NCBI GenBank assembly: GCA_002493325.1
Contig: DKYL01000085.1
Coordinates: forward strand, 1-36,890
Direction of reading: 5' to 3'
Origin: Ruminococcaceae bacterium UBA7101
GTDB lineage: Bacteria > Bacillota > Clostridia > Oscillospirales > Acutalibacteraceae
Length of the DNA: 36,890 bases
Shown here: positions 24,292 to 33,093 of the stretch, one piece after another
Layout of the letters: every line of letters starts with the position of its first letter
Numbering within the stretch: the stretch's first letter is position 1
Notes under the pieces: generated by a model
Told to the model about the DNA's origin: nothing
Seen by the model: only the letters and a program-made list of their open reading frames with translations
Database searches by the model: none
Translations under genes and position numbers: made by a program

Positions 24292-25092
24292 TTATCTGTT
24301 CTTTGCAAGACCCTTTTGTCTTGCATATTCGGCAGCACCGAGAGCGCCCATAAGCTGAGGGTCAATAGAAAGATCAACCACCTTGATTTTGAGCACCTTC
24401 TCAATTGCCTGCTTTAAGCCGTCATTCTTTGCACAGCCGCCTGTAAGTGTAATGCTGTCTGTTGCACCGGCTTTTTTAGCCATTACAAAGCAGCGCTTTG
24501 CAACAGCAAGCTGAATGCCTGCAGCAATTTCATCCATTGGCTTGCCCTCGCCCACAAGTGAGATTACCTCACTCTCAGCAAAAACCGTGCACTGTGCAGT
24601 AATTGGAATCGTGTTCTTAGCCTTGAGTGAAAGCTTTGAAAATTCGGGAAGCGTCATTTCAAAAGCATTCGCCATTGCTTCAAAAAATCTGCCTGTACCT
24701 GCTGCACATTTATCATTCATTGCAAAGTTTTTAACTGTGCCGTCTGTATCAATGGCAATGCCCTTAACATCCTGACCACCGATATCGATAATTGCCTTAA
24801 CGCTCGGATTCGTCACGTGAACACCCATTGCGTGACAGCTTATTTCAGAAATATTTTCGTCCGCAAAAGGAACCTTATTCCTTCCGTAGCCTGTACCGAC
24901 AAGATAGGTCAGCTCCTCAGGTGACTTTAAATCGTCAACCTTTGCAACAGCATCTGCCATTGCAATTTCAGCCGACTGAACAGGATTGATTTTACTTCTG
25001 TTTGTTACATCTGCGGCAATTTTGCCGTTTTCATCAAGTATTACACATTTTGTGTAGGTTGAACCTACATCACATCCGCCAAAATATTTCAT
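24292..25092 (-). CDS. Acyl-CoA dehydratase activase (HgdC/BcrAD-type ASKHA ATPase)
   Basis: The 266-residue protein is a typical archerase: GGCDVGSTYTKCVILD (phosphate-1), IIDIGGQDVKGI (residues 101-112), NDKCAAGTGRFFE with Cys129, AQCTVFAESEVISL with Cys168 and LTGGCAKN. Two identical subunits normally share one [4Fe-4S] cluster through these two cysteines and use ATP hydrolysis to push an electron at very low potential into a dehydratase or double-cubane protein. It follows the two dehydratase-like genes by 22 bases, so these are the expected partners. Confidence 0.93.
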   Translation of the reverse strand: MKYFGGCDVGSTYTKCVILDENGKIAADVTNRSKINPVQSAEIAMADAVAKVDDLKSPEELTYLVGTGYGRNKVPFADENISEISCHAMGVHVTNPSVKAIIDIGGQDVKGIAIDTDGTVKNFAMNDKCAAGTGRFFEAMANAFEMTLPEFSKLSLKAKNTIPITAQCTVFAESEVISLVGEGKPMDEIAAGIQLAVAKRCFVMAKKAGATDSITLTGGCAKNDGLKQAIEKVLKIKVVDLSIDPQLMGALGAAEYARQKGLAKNR

Positions 25093-25114
25093 ATATGTAT
25101 TTCCCTACCTTTCA

Positions 25115-26680
25115 TTACCAAGACAATGTATCATCAAAATCAACCAAAGTCGGATCAACAGGCTCTTCCTGAAGAACGGTTGTCATATACTTGTTAATAT
25201 TTTCACGCATATCACGGCGTGAAATCGTGCGTGGGTCCATAAGGTCCTGAGGCACCCAGATAAAGCTAATGCCTCTTTCCCTTGCCTGATCATCAAATAT
25301 ACCAACCAGTCCGTCCATACCCTTGCAGGAAATCTGGTCATACATAATAACCATATCTGCATTGTATTCCTCAACGATTCTCCAAAGCTCGTCAACAACA
25401 TTCTGATAGCCGCCCTTGGTGTGCTTTCTCATAGTTGTTCGCTGGAGTGTTTTAGCATAGGTGCCGAGAGCCTTTTCCTTATCCTCGGTATCATATTTGA
25501 TATAGGAAATCATGGTTTCCATATCCATTACAACATTAACGCCCCAGCAGTTTTCAAGCCAGTTGGCAAGGCTTGTGTAGTAGTTTGCAGGACAGGACCA
25601 AACAATGGCTCTGTGGCGCATTTCCTTTGAGCAGGCAACCTTATTTTCATATGCCTTCATCATTATCTTATTGACCTTTTTGTCAATTTTAAGGAAACGC
25701 TTATCCATACCGCCTGAAATATGGAAATAGAAAAGACGGTAAAGCCAGAAGGTAGCACCCGTCATCTGGGGGTAATCTGTTTTATTTACATCCCATTTCT
25801 GAATCTCATAATCAAGCTGCTTGTTATATTCCCGCATTGCAGAGAAGAAGGCGTCCCAGTCAAAGGTTTCACCTGTTTCTCTTTCAATGAATTTTATACA
25901 TTCCTTAACTTCCTCAACAGCATATTCCTGTGCTTCCTCCTCATTATATCGGAGCGGAACATTGATTACGTGTGTAGGAATATTAAAGCGCCTGTCAATA
26001 TAAGCAGAGTTCATAACAGAGCCGTCGCAGGGCATATTGCAGGTTATTGCGCATTTGCCGAGCATCGGATAATCGTCATTGATTGCAACACCTGCCTCAG
26101 CAGACGGAAGAGGACATACATCCGCAGGAACACCGTAGCTCTCTGTAATATCAAGATACGGAGGTGTAATATTCTGATCTACCATGGAAGAAAGGAAAAT
26201 CGGAATAGTTGAAACGTGATTGTCCTTTAGATTCGGAAAGCCTGCCATAATCTCTGATGAAAAAATTTCATCAACATTTACTGTTCTGTCAGACATCTTT
26301 GAATTTTTATGAAAATGCTTGTCATTTGCAAGCAGATAATTAATCATATCTGTTGTAGGCTTAACAAGACCGTTAAAGTGAAGATGTGTCATCCTGAGCT
26401 GAGGACCGCGCAATCCCTCTGTATGGCGGTCAATCCAGGCAGGTGCTGACAGATAGCTTGCCATCCAGCGATAGTTCCAGATACCCTTTACGCTTGAAAT
26501 CGGTGCTTTGGCAACCATAACACCCATATCCTTCCAGGTAATAAGCCATCTGTAATAATCATAAAGCGTATCTGCTATACCACGCCATTCTCTGTGCTTC
26601 AGAAGACCTGTTTTGTCTTCGTGGAGCTTACCGAGATTTTTAGGCTGGTTTCTCCAAAGATTTTTTAGCTTGCTTATCAT
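25115..26680 (-). CDS. 2-hydroxyacyl-CoA dehydratase-like subunit, large (HgdA/B family)
   Basis: The 521-residue protein belongs to the HGD-D family of iron-sulfur dehydratase subunits, with a longer N-terminus than usual. Cluster-type cysteines occur in ITCNMPCDGSVMNSAY, in VWSCPANYYTSLANW and in DQISCKGMDGLVGIFDD. The C-terminal GISFIWVPQDLMDPRTISRRDM matches the end of the family's second domain. No signal peptide. It overlaps the other subunit gene by 4 bases. In the family, the two subunits carry one cluster each and dehydrate 2-hydroxyacyl-CoAs; related double-cubane proteins reduce other small molecules. No CoA-transferase or other substrate-side gene is present, so the substrate is unknown. 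Confidence 0.85.
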   Translation of the reverse strand: MISKLKNLWRNQPKNLGKLHEDKTGLLKHREWRGIADTLYDYYRWLITWKDMGVMVAKAPISSVKGIWNYRWMASYLSAPAWIDRHTEGLRGPQLRMTHLHFNGLVKPTTDMINYLLANDKHFHKNSKMSDRTVNVDEIFSSEIMAGFPNLKDNHVSTIPIFLSSMVDQNITPPYLDITESYGVPADVCPLPSAEAGVAINDDYPMLGKCAITCNMPCDGSVMNSAYIDRRFNIPTHVINVPLRYNEEEAQEYAVEEVKECIKFIERETGETFDWDAFFSAMREYNKQLDYEIQKWDVNKTDYPQMTGATFWLYRLFYFHISGGMDKRFLKIDKKVNKIMMKAYENKVACSKEMRHRAIVWSCPANYYTSLANWLENCWGVNVVMDMETMISYIKYDTEDKEKALGTYAKTLQRTTMRKHTKGGYQNVVDELWRIVEEYNADMVIMYDQISCKGMDGLVGIFDDQARERGISFIWVPQDLMDPRTISRRDMRENINKYMTTVLQEEPVDPTLVDFDDTLSW

Positions 26681-27873
26681 TTGACTGCTCCCTCCTTCTG
26701 TATTCTTTTGATTTCAAGGCTTTCAACAAAAGCCTGTACTCGTGTTCTAAGCTGACCTGATGCATTTGCAGTGTACTGTCTGTCAACAGATACCGAAGGA
26801 ATACCATAATCATTTGTAATAATATGGGATGCAAGTGCTCTTTCGTAACCCCAGTACTCACAGAATTTAAGCTGTTCGTAAATGACACCCTCAGCATGAT
26901 AGTCATTAACCAGCTTTCTTACATATTCCTTTCTGCCCTCAACCTTATCATGGCTCATATAACGGGGGCACTCGCTTGTTTTCATATAGTGAAGAATAAT
27001 TTCCTCAAGCACATCGCCGTCATCGGAAAGCTGAATTTCCTCTCTGCCGGGGAGTGAGCCGAAGCAATAACGGTCTGCAACAACAAGTGCACCCGATTCC
27101 TCCATAAGCTTTGTAAAATCGGGGTCATCCATTTCAGAGCCGACAACAACTATCTTTGCACGATAATTTTTCTTTTTGTCCGGCTCTCTTGTTTTCAGCT
27201 CTTCAGCCGTTTCTCTAAGCTTATCAATAATGAGATATTTGGGGCAGACATAGGAAACAAGACAAATAACGTGAAATTCATAGCCTGTTATTCTTGGATT
27301 TTCCTCCTTGCGGTATTCACCGATTTCCGTTATCAGTCTGCATACCTCATTATGCTCTTCAACCGCTTTGCGCATAGCCTGTTCCGAAATATCAACACCA
27401 TATACATCACGAAGCTTATCGAGCAGCTTAGTCTGAAGCTGACGCTTATAATGCTTGATTGTATGAGGCATAATCTTGAACGGAATATCCGCAATGGAAA
27501 CAAAAAACTTATCATTATCAACAAGATTAAGAAGCTCAAAATGCTCATAGCAGCGGTTCATTTCAGAGCAGGACTCAGAGCCTATCAATGCATTCAGATG
27601 ATTATAGCCGCCCTCAATACCACGCTCAACAAGTGCCTTTGAAAAGCCGCAAAGATATGAGCTCATATAGTATGTAGCAATATCCATTGAGCCTGTTCTC
27701 GGTGCACGGAGCCTTGTTGAAAAGCAGTTATCAAGATTCAGCAAAACCTCAGGGATATGATAGCAGGTGTATGCAAGACAAAGCTTGCCGTCAGCCTTTG
27801 CCTGCTGCACAAGCTCATTGTTTGCCTCCTGAAGCAGATTTTCAAATTCAATAAGATATTTTAAATCCTTCAT
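26677..27873 (-). CDS. 2-hydroxyacyl-CoA dehydratase-like subunit, small (HgdB/FldC family)
   Basis: The 398-residue partner subunit has the three cluster-ligand positions of the family: TCYHIPEVLLNLDN near residue 36, GSESCSEMNRCYEHFEL near 98 and EQLKFCEYWGYERAL near 345, followed by the PSVSVDRQYTANASGQLRTRVQAF tail. It follows the CooC-type ATPase by 18 bases and is translationally coupled to the larger subunit (ATGA overlap). Presence of all three cysteines supports a functional [4Fe-4S] site. Whether the pair acts as a dehydratase, an electron donor or a reductase of another substrate is not readable. Confidence 0.87.
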   Translation of the reverse strand: MKDLKYLIEFENLLQEANNELVQQAKADGKLCLAYTCYHIPEVLLNLDNCFSTRLRAPRTGSMDIATYYMSSYLCGFSKALVERGIEGGYNHLNALIGSESCSEMNRCYEHFELLNLVDNDKFFVSIADIPFKIMPHTIKHYKRQLQTKLLDKLRDVYGVDISEQAMRKAVEEHNEVCRLITEIGEYRKEENPRITGYEFHVICLVSYVCPKYLIIDKLRETAEELKTREPDKKKNYRAKIVVVGSEMDDPDFTKLMEESGALVVADRYCFGSLPGREEIQLSDDGDVLEEIILHYMKTSECPRYMSHDKVEGRKEYVRKLVNDYHAEGVIYEQLKFCEYWGYERALASHIITNDYGIPSVSVDRQYTANASGQLRTRVQAFVESLEIKRIQKEGAVK

Positions 27874-27891
27874 AATTTCTCCTTTTCATAA

Positions 27892-28656
27892 TCAGATAAG
27901 CTCAATATTCTCAAGAGCCTCAGTCACACCCTTAACAATATTGGACTGATCGGGCAGAGTAATAATATTCTTACCCTCAATATCAAATATGGCAAGGTTT
28001 GAGTCTGACGGTATATATGACAAAACAGGAATACCCTGCGTATCAATATACTTAATTATATTTTCGTCGGGCAGTCTGTTAACAATTGCACCTATTTTTT
28101 CATACATTACAAGCTCGTCAGCAACGCTCTTGATTGTATTGATAACCTGTGTGCCCTTTTTGCTTGCATCTGTAATAAGCAAAAGATGTGTTACCTTTTC
28201 CATAACACGGCGGTTAATCTGCTCAATACCTGCCTCACCGTCAATTATAACATAATCAAATTCACTTGAAAGCAGACTGATAACCTCTTTAAGATAGGAA
28301 TTTATTTTGCAGTAGCAGCCTGCACTTTCAGGTCTGCCGACAGCAATAAAAGCAAAGCCGTCCGTTTCAACAAGTGCATCAAAAATTTTATATCTCGCAT
28401 CACCCAGCAGCTCAATTGCAGCCTTGGTCTGACCGTCCTCAACGGTTGATACAATCTCTTTTCTGATGTCATCAATTGTCATTTTCACATCAATTCCAAG
28501 AGCTGTTGAAAGACCGACAGCAGGGTCAGCATCAATAGCAAGAATTTTTTTGTCAGGATACTTTTCAACAAGCAGCTTGACAATCGTTGCAGAAATGGAG
28601 GTTTTTCCTACACCGCCTTTTCCTGCAACAGCAATTATTTTTGCTTTTTGCTCCAT
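27892..28656 (-). CDS. CooC-type nickel/cluster maturation ATPase (MinD/ParA superfamily)
   Basis: The 254-residue ATPase has the deviant Walker A AGKGGVGKTS (11-20), IDADPAVGLS (41-50) and YVIIDGEAGIEQINR. The diagnostic CooC motif is GRPESAGCYC with Cys114 and Cys116; in CooC the CxC cysteines bind metal at the dimer interface, and the protein loads nickel into CO dehydrogenase or ACS. I prefer ATG 28656, 8 bases after GAGG, over the ATG two codons upstream. It is the first gene of the operon that ends with the ACS-like fragment, so its client may be that protein or the dehydratase-like pair. No CODH gene is seen. Confidence 0.88.
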   Translation of the reverse strand: MEQKAKIIAVAGKGGVGKTSISATIVKLLVEKYPDKKILAIDADPAVGLSTALGIDVKMTIDDIRKEIVSTVEDGQTKAAIELLGDARYKIFDALVETDGFAFIAVGRPESAGCYCKINSYLKEVISLLSSEFDYVIIDGEAGIEQINRRVMEKVTHLLLITDASKKGTQVINTIKSVADELVMYEKIGAIVNRLPDENIIKYIDTQGIPVLSYIPSDSNLAIFDIEGKNIITLPDQSNIVKGVTEALENIELI

Positions 28657-28679
28657 ATTCATTACCTCTTATACACAAA

Positions 28680-28719
28680 ATATAATTCGATTGTTAAAAA
28701 TATAACAATCGAATTATAT
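28680..28719 (-). promoter_or_regulatory. Perfect 16-bp inverted repeat with Rex-like core at the cooC-operon promoter
   Basis: ATATAATTCGATTGTT (28680-28695) and its exact complement (28704-28719) flank 8 bases. The core TTGTTAAAAATATAACAA (28691-28708) matches the clostridial Rex box TTGTTAANNNNTTAACAA at 13 of 14 defined positions. On the minus strand TTGTTA and TTATAT, 17 bases apart, lie in the two arms and can serve as -35 and -10, so a bound repressor would block the operon. NADH/NAD-responsive control is an inference. Confidence 0.7.
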
Positions 28720-28770
28720 CACATACAGCAGAATTATTCAACTAATAAGGGCTTATTTTTCTAATAAAAT

Positions 28771-29022
28771 TTATCTGTTCACATAAAGAACTGCAACAAT
28801 AATATCAATCACAAACATAGCAAGTGAAATGATGCCGAGAACAAATGCCGTTTTCAGGCGTTTTACATTATCAGCCTTAAGCTGAACGCCCTTATATTTA
28901 AACACAAGACCCACTGTGATACCCATAACACCAAAGGCAGGATTAATACCGAGGGTGCACACACCGAGAATTGACATAATTTTAGCAAGCTTTGAGAGCT
29001 TTGTAAAAATATCGTTATTCAT
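28771..29022 (-). CDS. Small two-span membrane protein
   Basis: 83 residues with two hydrophobic segments (about 15-37, AKIMSILGVCTLGINPAFGVMGI, and 57-80) joined by a basic loop (KYKGVQLKADNVKRLKT). I chose ATG 29022 because GGAGGAT lies 5-6 bases upstream. It overlaps the end of the ECF S-component gene by 8 bases. It resembles small DUF4190-type proteins only in general layout; function unknown. Last gene of the mreB-ECF cluster; no clear terminator follows. Confidence 0.65.
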   Translation of the reverse strand: MNNDIFTKLSKLAKIMSILGVCTLGINPAFGVMGITVGLVFKYKGVQLKADNVKRLKTAFVLGIISLAMFVIDIIVAVLYVNR

Positions 29023-29704
29023 TCTTATCCTCCAGAATACCGTATTTAATAACCATACGATTAATTTTTTTTGCAAATGCTTCACCGAACAGCAAAAGGA
29101 ACAGGGCTGTTGAAACACCAAAGACTAAGCCAAAGGGCACACCTGCTGCATATATTGACAGAACAGACATTACACTGTAATCCTTGGTCATCATAAGCAC
29201 GGAGCTTAAATCGACAATCAAGCCGTAAACTGCAAAGCAGAGCACAAAGCCTGCTATTGCCATAGGAACACGTTTTGCCTTTTCATTAAACAGCAAGCCT
29301 GCAGCAAGCCCCACAATACCAAGTGCAACCATCTGAAAGGGTGTCCATATGCCCTGACCGAAAATAAAATTTGACAGAAAAGCAGACATTGCACCGATAA
29401 AATAACCACGCTTTGCACCAAGGCAGGCACCGCAGACTATAACAACAGCCCCTATGGGCTTAACCTGGGGTATAAGGTAAAACACCGCCCTGCTGACAAC
29501 AGCAACAGCAATCAGCCCTGCAATCAGCGTCAATTCTCTTGCTGACGGTCGGCTTTTTTCAAATGATACAAAAAACGGGAGCATGGATAATATAAGAATG
29601 ATAACGGTTATCAGATAATAATTTGTATCTGCTGAAAAAAGCTGCCACATAACCAGCACAAGCATTCCTGCTACGGCACAAATAAGAGCAATCAGCTTTT
29701 TCAT
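29015..29704 (-). CDS. ECF transporter S (substrate-binding) component
   Basis: The 229-residue integral membrane protein has six or more spans and the S-component hallmark PIGAVVIVCGACLGAKRGYFIGAMSAFLSNFIFGQGIWTPFQM in one stretch (residues about 82-126). The GQG-WTPFQM pattern recalls S components thought to import cobalamin or related vitamins (CbrT type), but the substrate is not certain. The gene is translationally coupled to the double ATPase (4-base overlap), so this is a dedicated transporter with its own energising module. Confidence 0.8.
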   Translation of the reverse strand: MKKLIALICAVAGMLVLVMWQLFSADTNYYLITVIILILSMLPFFVSFEKSRPSARELTLIAGLIAVAVVSRAVFYLIPQVKPIGAVVIVCGACLGAKRGYFIGAMSAFLSNFIFGQGIWTPFQMVALGIVGLAAGLLFNEKAKRVPMAIAGFVLCFAVYGLIVDLSSVLMMTKDYSVMSVLSIYAAGVPFGLVFGVSTALFLLLFGEAFAKKINRMVIKYGILEDKNE

Positions 29705-31146
29705 CGCAAATCCTCCGTTGATACGGCAGAGGTTAAATGGGCTGCGGTTATTCGCCTTACCTGCGTTGTATAATAGCTGAGGCTTGAAAGCACCTGACGT
29801 CTTTCACCTGCAATCGTTATAACGCCGTCAGATAAAAATGAAACATAGTCGGCAATATCACCCACAAAGTCCAGATCGTGTGAAACGATAATTATCGTTT
29901 TATCGAGAGATTTAAGATAAGCAATAAGCTCCTTTTTATAAAAAACATCAAGTGCCTTTGACGGCTCATCCAACAAAAGAATATCATACTGCTGCTTTGA
30001 CAGAATTGCCATAGCCAGCTTCTGAGCCTGTCCTCCGCTTAAATCATAGGGATGCATTCCAAGCTTGTCGCCGAGTCCGAATCTGTCAGCGGTTTGCTCA
30101 TCAATCTCCTCCCCTACAGTATCCTTTGTGAAAAGAAACTGCGGATTCTGAGGAAGATAGGCAGCCCTGCCGTTAACCCTGACCTTACCGCTGTAAGGCT
30201 TTTTAATACCTGCAATTATCTTTAACAGCGTTGTTTTACCGCTGCCGTTTGCACCGATAATACAATGTATTTTACCCTCATATGCTTTAAAGTCAAGCTT
30301 TTCAAGAATATCCCTTCCCTTCTTTTCATAGGCAAAGGTTATGTTTTTCAGATTAACGATTTCCGAGGAAATGGAGCTTGATTTCAAAGGCTTTTCGCTG
30401 AGCCTGTATGCAAACGCAACAGCATCTCTGACAGTTAAAGGTCTTTCGTCAAAAAGCTGTGCGGAAAGCGGATAAAAGGGCAATACAGCATCAGAAGCAT
30501 TTTCAGGCTTATCATCAAAAATAATACTGCCTTTTTCAAGAACAATCAGTCTGTCGCATTTGTCAATCAGTCCGTCACTTAAATGACTTGTGATTACCAC
30601 TGTCACACCAAGCTCATCGTTCACTCTTTTCAGCAGATTAATCAGCTCATAGGCTGATTTGCTGTCAAGCTGAGCTGTCGGCTCGTCAAGAATAACCGCA
30701 TCTGCATTATTAACCATAGCAGCAGCTATTGCGACTGTTGCCTTTTCACCGCCTGACAAATCGCTTATATTTCTGTCAAGCAGGTGAGAAAGATTGAAAA
30801 AGGATGATATTTCACCAAGCCTTAAAGCAATATCGTTATTGCTCATTCTTTGATTTTCAAGCGCAAAAACAAGCTCAGAGCGAACATTTTCGCTCACAAA
30901 GGTTATATCCGGATTCTGCCCCACATAGCCCGTCTTCTTCGCTTTAATCTCAATGCTGCCCTCTGTTTTTCCGAAGGGAGCAAGAACAGGATTGAGCAGC
31001 CTTAGCAGTGTCGATTTGCCGCTGCCCGTTCTGCCCATTAACACAATAAAGTCCCCTTTGTTAATCTCAAGATTAACATTGCTGAGTGCGTGCTCCGTTG
31101 CATGCGGATATGCAAATGTTAAATTTTCCGTTTTAAATAAAACCAT
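29701..31146 (-). CDS. ECF transporter ATPase, two fused ATP-binding domains (EcfA-A')
   Basis: The 481-residue protein holds two complete ABC ATPases. Domain 1 (about 1-225) has GRTGSGKSTLL, LSGGEKATVAIAAA and VILDEPTAQLD. Domain 2 (about 265-460) has GANGSGKTTLLK, LSGGQAQKLAMAIL and LLLDEPSKALD. The A and A' subunits that are separate in most ECF systems are fused here. It overlaps both the T gene (28 bases) and the S gene (4 bases). Confidence 0.93.
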   Translation of the reverse strand: MVLFKTENLTFAYPHATEHALSNVNLEINKGDFIVLMGRTGSGKSTLLRLLNPVLAPFGKTEGSIEIKAKKTGYVGQNPDITFVSENVRSELVFALENQRMSNNDIALRLGEISSFFNLSHLLDRNISDLSGGEKATVAIAAAMVNNADAVILDEPTAQLDSKSAYELINLLKRVNDELGVTVVITSHLSDGLIDKCDRLIVLEKGSIIFDDKPENASDAVLPFYPLSAQLFDERPLTVRDAVAFAYRLSEKPLKSSSISSEIVNLKNITFAYEKKGRDILEKLDFKAYEGKIHCIIGANGSGKTTLLKIIAGIKKPYSGKVRVNGRAAYLPQNPQFLFTKDTVGEEIDEQTADRFGLGDKLGMHPYDLSGGQAQKLAMAILSKQQYDILLLDEPSKALDVFYKKELIAYLKSLDKTIIIVSHDLDFVGDIADYVSFLSDGVITIAGERRQVLSSLSYYTTQVRRITAAHLTSAVSTEDLR

Positions 31147-31970
31147 CTCATATCCTCCAGAAAATCAATAATCACAGGCAGTAACGACAATACCGCAAAA
31201 ATAAGCACTGCATAAACAGGCACATTCTTCATTTTAATTACAGGATCAAACAAAAAGTCAAGATAACCGATTGCCTTAATCATAATAAGTATCGCACCTG
31301 ATAAAAATGAAAACAGCATTAAAAGCAAATCATTCAGTGAAAAGCGGTATTTCATATAAATGTTTCTGCCCTTATTATAGCCCCTGGCTTTCATTGAGTC
31401 AGCGGTTTCAATGCTTTGCTCCAGTGTCATTGTAATCAGTGCGGAAAAATTGTTTATACTTTTTTTCAGTTTGCCTTCACTGCCGATAAGCTGTCTTGCA
31501 TCATTTATTTCGCCTGCATTTTTTCTGAGTCTCGGTATAAAAGACAGCACCATAGAAAAGATAAGTGCCGTATTTGGCATAATCCTGCCGAAAACGGCAA
31601 TAAATCTTTCAGCCGTGATAACCCTGCCATAGTTTGAAAACCACATAATAACACTGCCTAAAAGCAGCCCTTGTGTGAAGCCGTAGAAAAGACTTTCAGC
31701 CGTAAAATTCATATCACGAAAAGTAAACAGCACAGTCATCCCGTAATGTGAGAAAGCAAAATTAAATACTGCTACAAGCGCGATAAGCGGCAATATAAAT
31801 TTTAAAAGATATAAAAAGGCTGCCCTGCCCTCAAGTTTTAGCTTATACACAAAGGCTGAAAAAAAGGATATTGCCAGCATAATCGGGTTAAAAATAACAA
31901 TAGTCAATACTATCTCAATCAGAAAAAAGGAGAAGGCAGCCTTGGGATTGTATTTTGAAAATCTGTCCAC
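31119..31970 (-). CDS. ECF transporter T (transmembrane coupling) component
   Basis: The 283-residue membrane protein starts with the T-component NPKAAF region and has about five to six spans. The coupling helices hold LEQSIETADSMKARGY, the conserved ARG-type motif that contacts the ATPases. The start is GTG at 31970, with AGGAGG 7 bases upstream. It begins 32 bases after the MreB-like gene and overlaps the ATPase gene, so the four are probably one transcript. Confidence 0.9.
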   Translation of the reverse strand: MDRFSKYNPKAAFSFFLIEIVLTIVIFNPIMLAISFFSAFVYKLKLEGRAAFLYLLKFILPLIALVAVFNFAFSHYGMTVLFTFRDMNFTAESLFYGFTQGLLLGSVIMWFSNYGRVITAERFIAVFGRIMPNTALIFSMVLSFIPRLRKNAGEINDARQLIGSEGKLKKSINNFSALITMTLEQSIETADSMKARGYNKGRNIYMKYRFSLNDLLLMLFSFLSGAILIMIKAIGYLDFLFDPVIKMKNVPVYAVLIFAVLSLLPVIIDFLEDMRWFYLKRKI

Positions 31971-32002
31971 AGTGCCGCCTCCTATTCTGTATTTATATTC
32001 AG

Positions 32003-33031
32003 TTATCTTGTTTTAACCTCTTCCTTTGTTTTAAAGGTATAGCCGTATTTATCAAGTATGCTCATTTTTTTCAAAGCTGACTCACAGCCCTTTGAAACGC
32101 ATAAATCAGGATGAACAGGAACAGTAACCTGCACCTTAAGCTTTTCACTAATCAGCTTGTCAAGCCCGTATAGCTGTGAACAACCCCCTGTCAGCAGAAT
32201 ACCGCCGTTTGTGATATCACTCACAAGCTGTGGTGAGGTACGCTCAAAAAGCTCCAGAGCTGTGTTCACTATTTTATCAAGCTGCGGTTTCAGACAATCG
32301 CAGATTTCATTGCCTGAAATTTCAACAGACTCCGGCAAACCCGTTGTCTGATTTCTTCCCTTGGCAAGCATAGTAACATTATTGTCACGGTAAACAGCAC
32401 AGCCGATATTTTTCTTAATATCCTCTGCCGTTCTGAGTCCGATTAAAACATCATATTTGTCACGGATATATTTAACGATTGCTTCATCAAAGCTGTCACC
32501 CGCAATCTTAATCGTTTCGTTCTGGCTGATTGAGCCCTGTGAAACAACTGCCATATCCGTCGTGCCTGCACCCACATCAATCACAAACACACCACCCGGG
32601 TTAAGCGGATCAATACCGAAACCGAAGGCAGCACAAAGACTTTCCTCAATAAGACAAACCGACTTAGCCCCTGCATTGATAATAACTGAAATCAAAATTC
32701 TTCTTTCAACATCGGTACTGATTGACGGAATACTTGCAACCACACGAGGTCTGAAAATATTTCTTTTTATAACTCTATTGATAAAATGCCTTACCATCTG
32801 GCAGGCAAGTGAATAATTGCTGACAGCACCGTTGACAATAGGCTGAACAACCTCTACACCCTTAGGCTCTCTGCCCTGCAGTAAATAAGCTCTTTTGCCT
32901 GCATATATAACCTTTTCACTTTCAGTATCATATGCAACATAGGACGGTTCGTCAAGCACAATACCCTTGCCGACAACCGATATAACGATGCTTCCGGTAC
33001 CTAAATCTATACCTAAATCATATCCGAACAT
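32003..33031 (-). CDS. MreB/Mbl-like actin-family cytoskeletal protein
   Basis: The 342-residue protein has the actin-fold motifs GIDLGTGSIVISV (phosphate 1), FVIDVGAGTTDMAVVS (phosphate 2), CLIEESLCAAFGFGID (connect) and GGILLTGGCSQLYGLD (adenosine). MreB filaments guide elongation of the cell wall. The phosphate-1 loop DLGTGS differs from the usual DLGTAN, and mreC/mreD do not follow, so it may be a diverged paralogue rather than the main MreB. Cotranscription with an ECF transporter is odd. Its own promoter lies at 33065-33093. Confidence 0.88.
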   Translation of the reverse strand: MFGYDLGIDLGTGSIVISVVGKGIVLDEPSYVAYDTESEKVIYAGKRAYLLQGREPKGVEVVQPIVNGAVSNYSLACQMVRHFINRVIKRNIFRPRVVASIPSISTDVERRILISVIINAGAKSVCLIEESLCAAFGFGIDPLNPGGVFVIDVGAGTTDMAVVSQGSISQNETIKIAGDSFDEAIVKYIRDKYDVLIGLRTAEDIKKNIGCAVYRDNNVTMLAKGRNQTTGLPESVEISGNEICDCLKPQLDKIVNTALELFERTSPQLVSDITNGGILLTGGCSQLYGLDKLISEKLKVQVTVPVHPDLCVSKGCESALKKMSILDKYGYTFKTKEEVKTR

Positions 33032-33064
33032 AATAAAATCCTTAAATATTTAATTAATATATTA

Positions 33065-33093
33065 ATGTTACTTTAAAAAGCACATAATGTCAA
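33065..33093 (-). promoter_or_regulatory. Promoter of the mreB-ECF operon
   Basis: On the minus strand TTGACA (33088-33093) and TAACAT (33065-33070) are 17 bases apart. The -35 box overlaps the stop codon of recD2. Confidence 0.65.

Noticed and set aside
25115..27873. Assigning a specific substrate such as 2-hydroxyglutaryl-CoA or phenyllactyl-CoA to the dehydratase-like pair
   Set aside because: No CoA-transferase, CoA-ligase or matching dehydrogenase gene is present to support any substrate.
28720..28770. Terminator of the mreB-ECF unit
   Set aside because: Only a weak AATAAG/CTTATT stem without a clear T-run on the minus strand.
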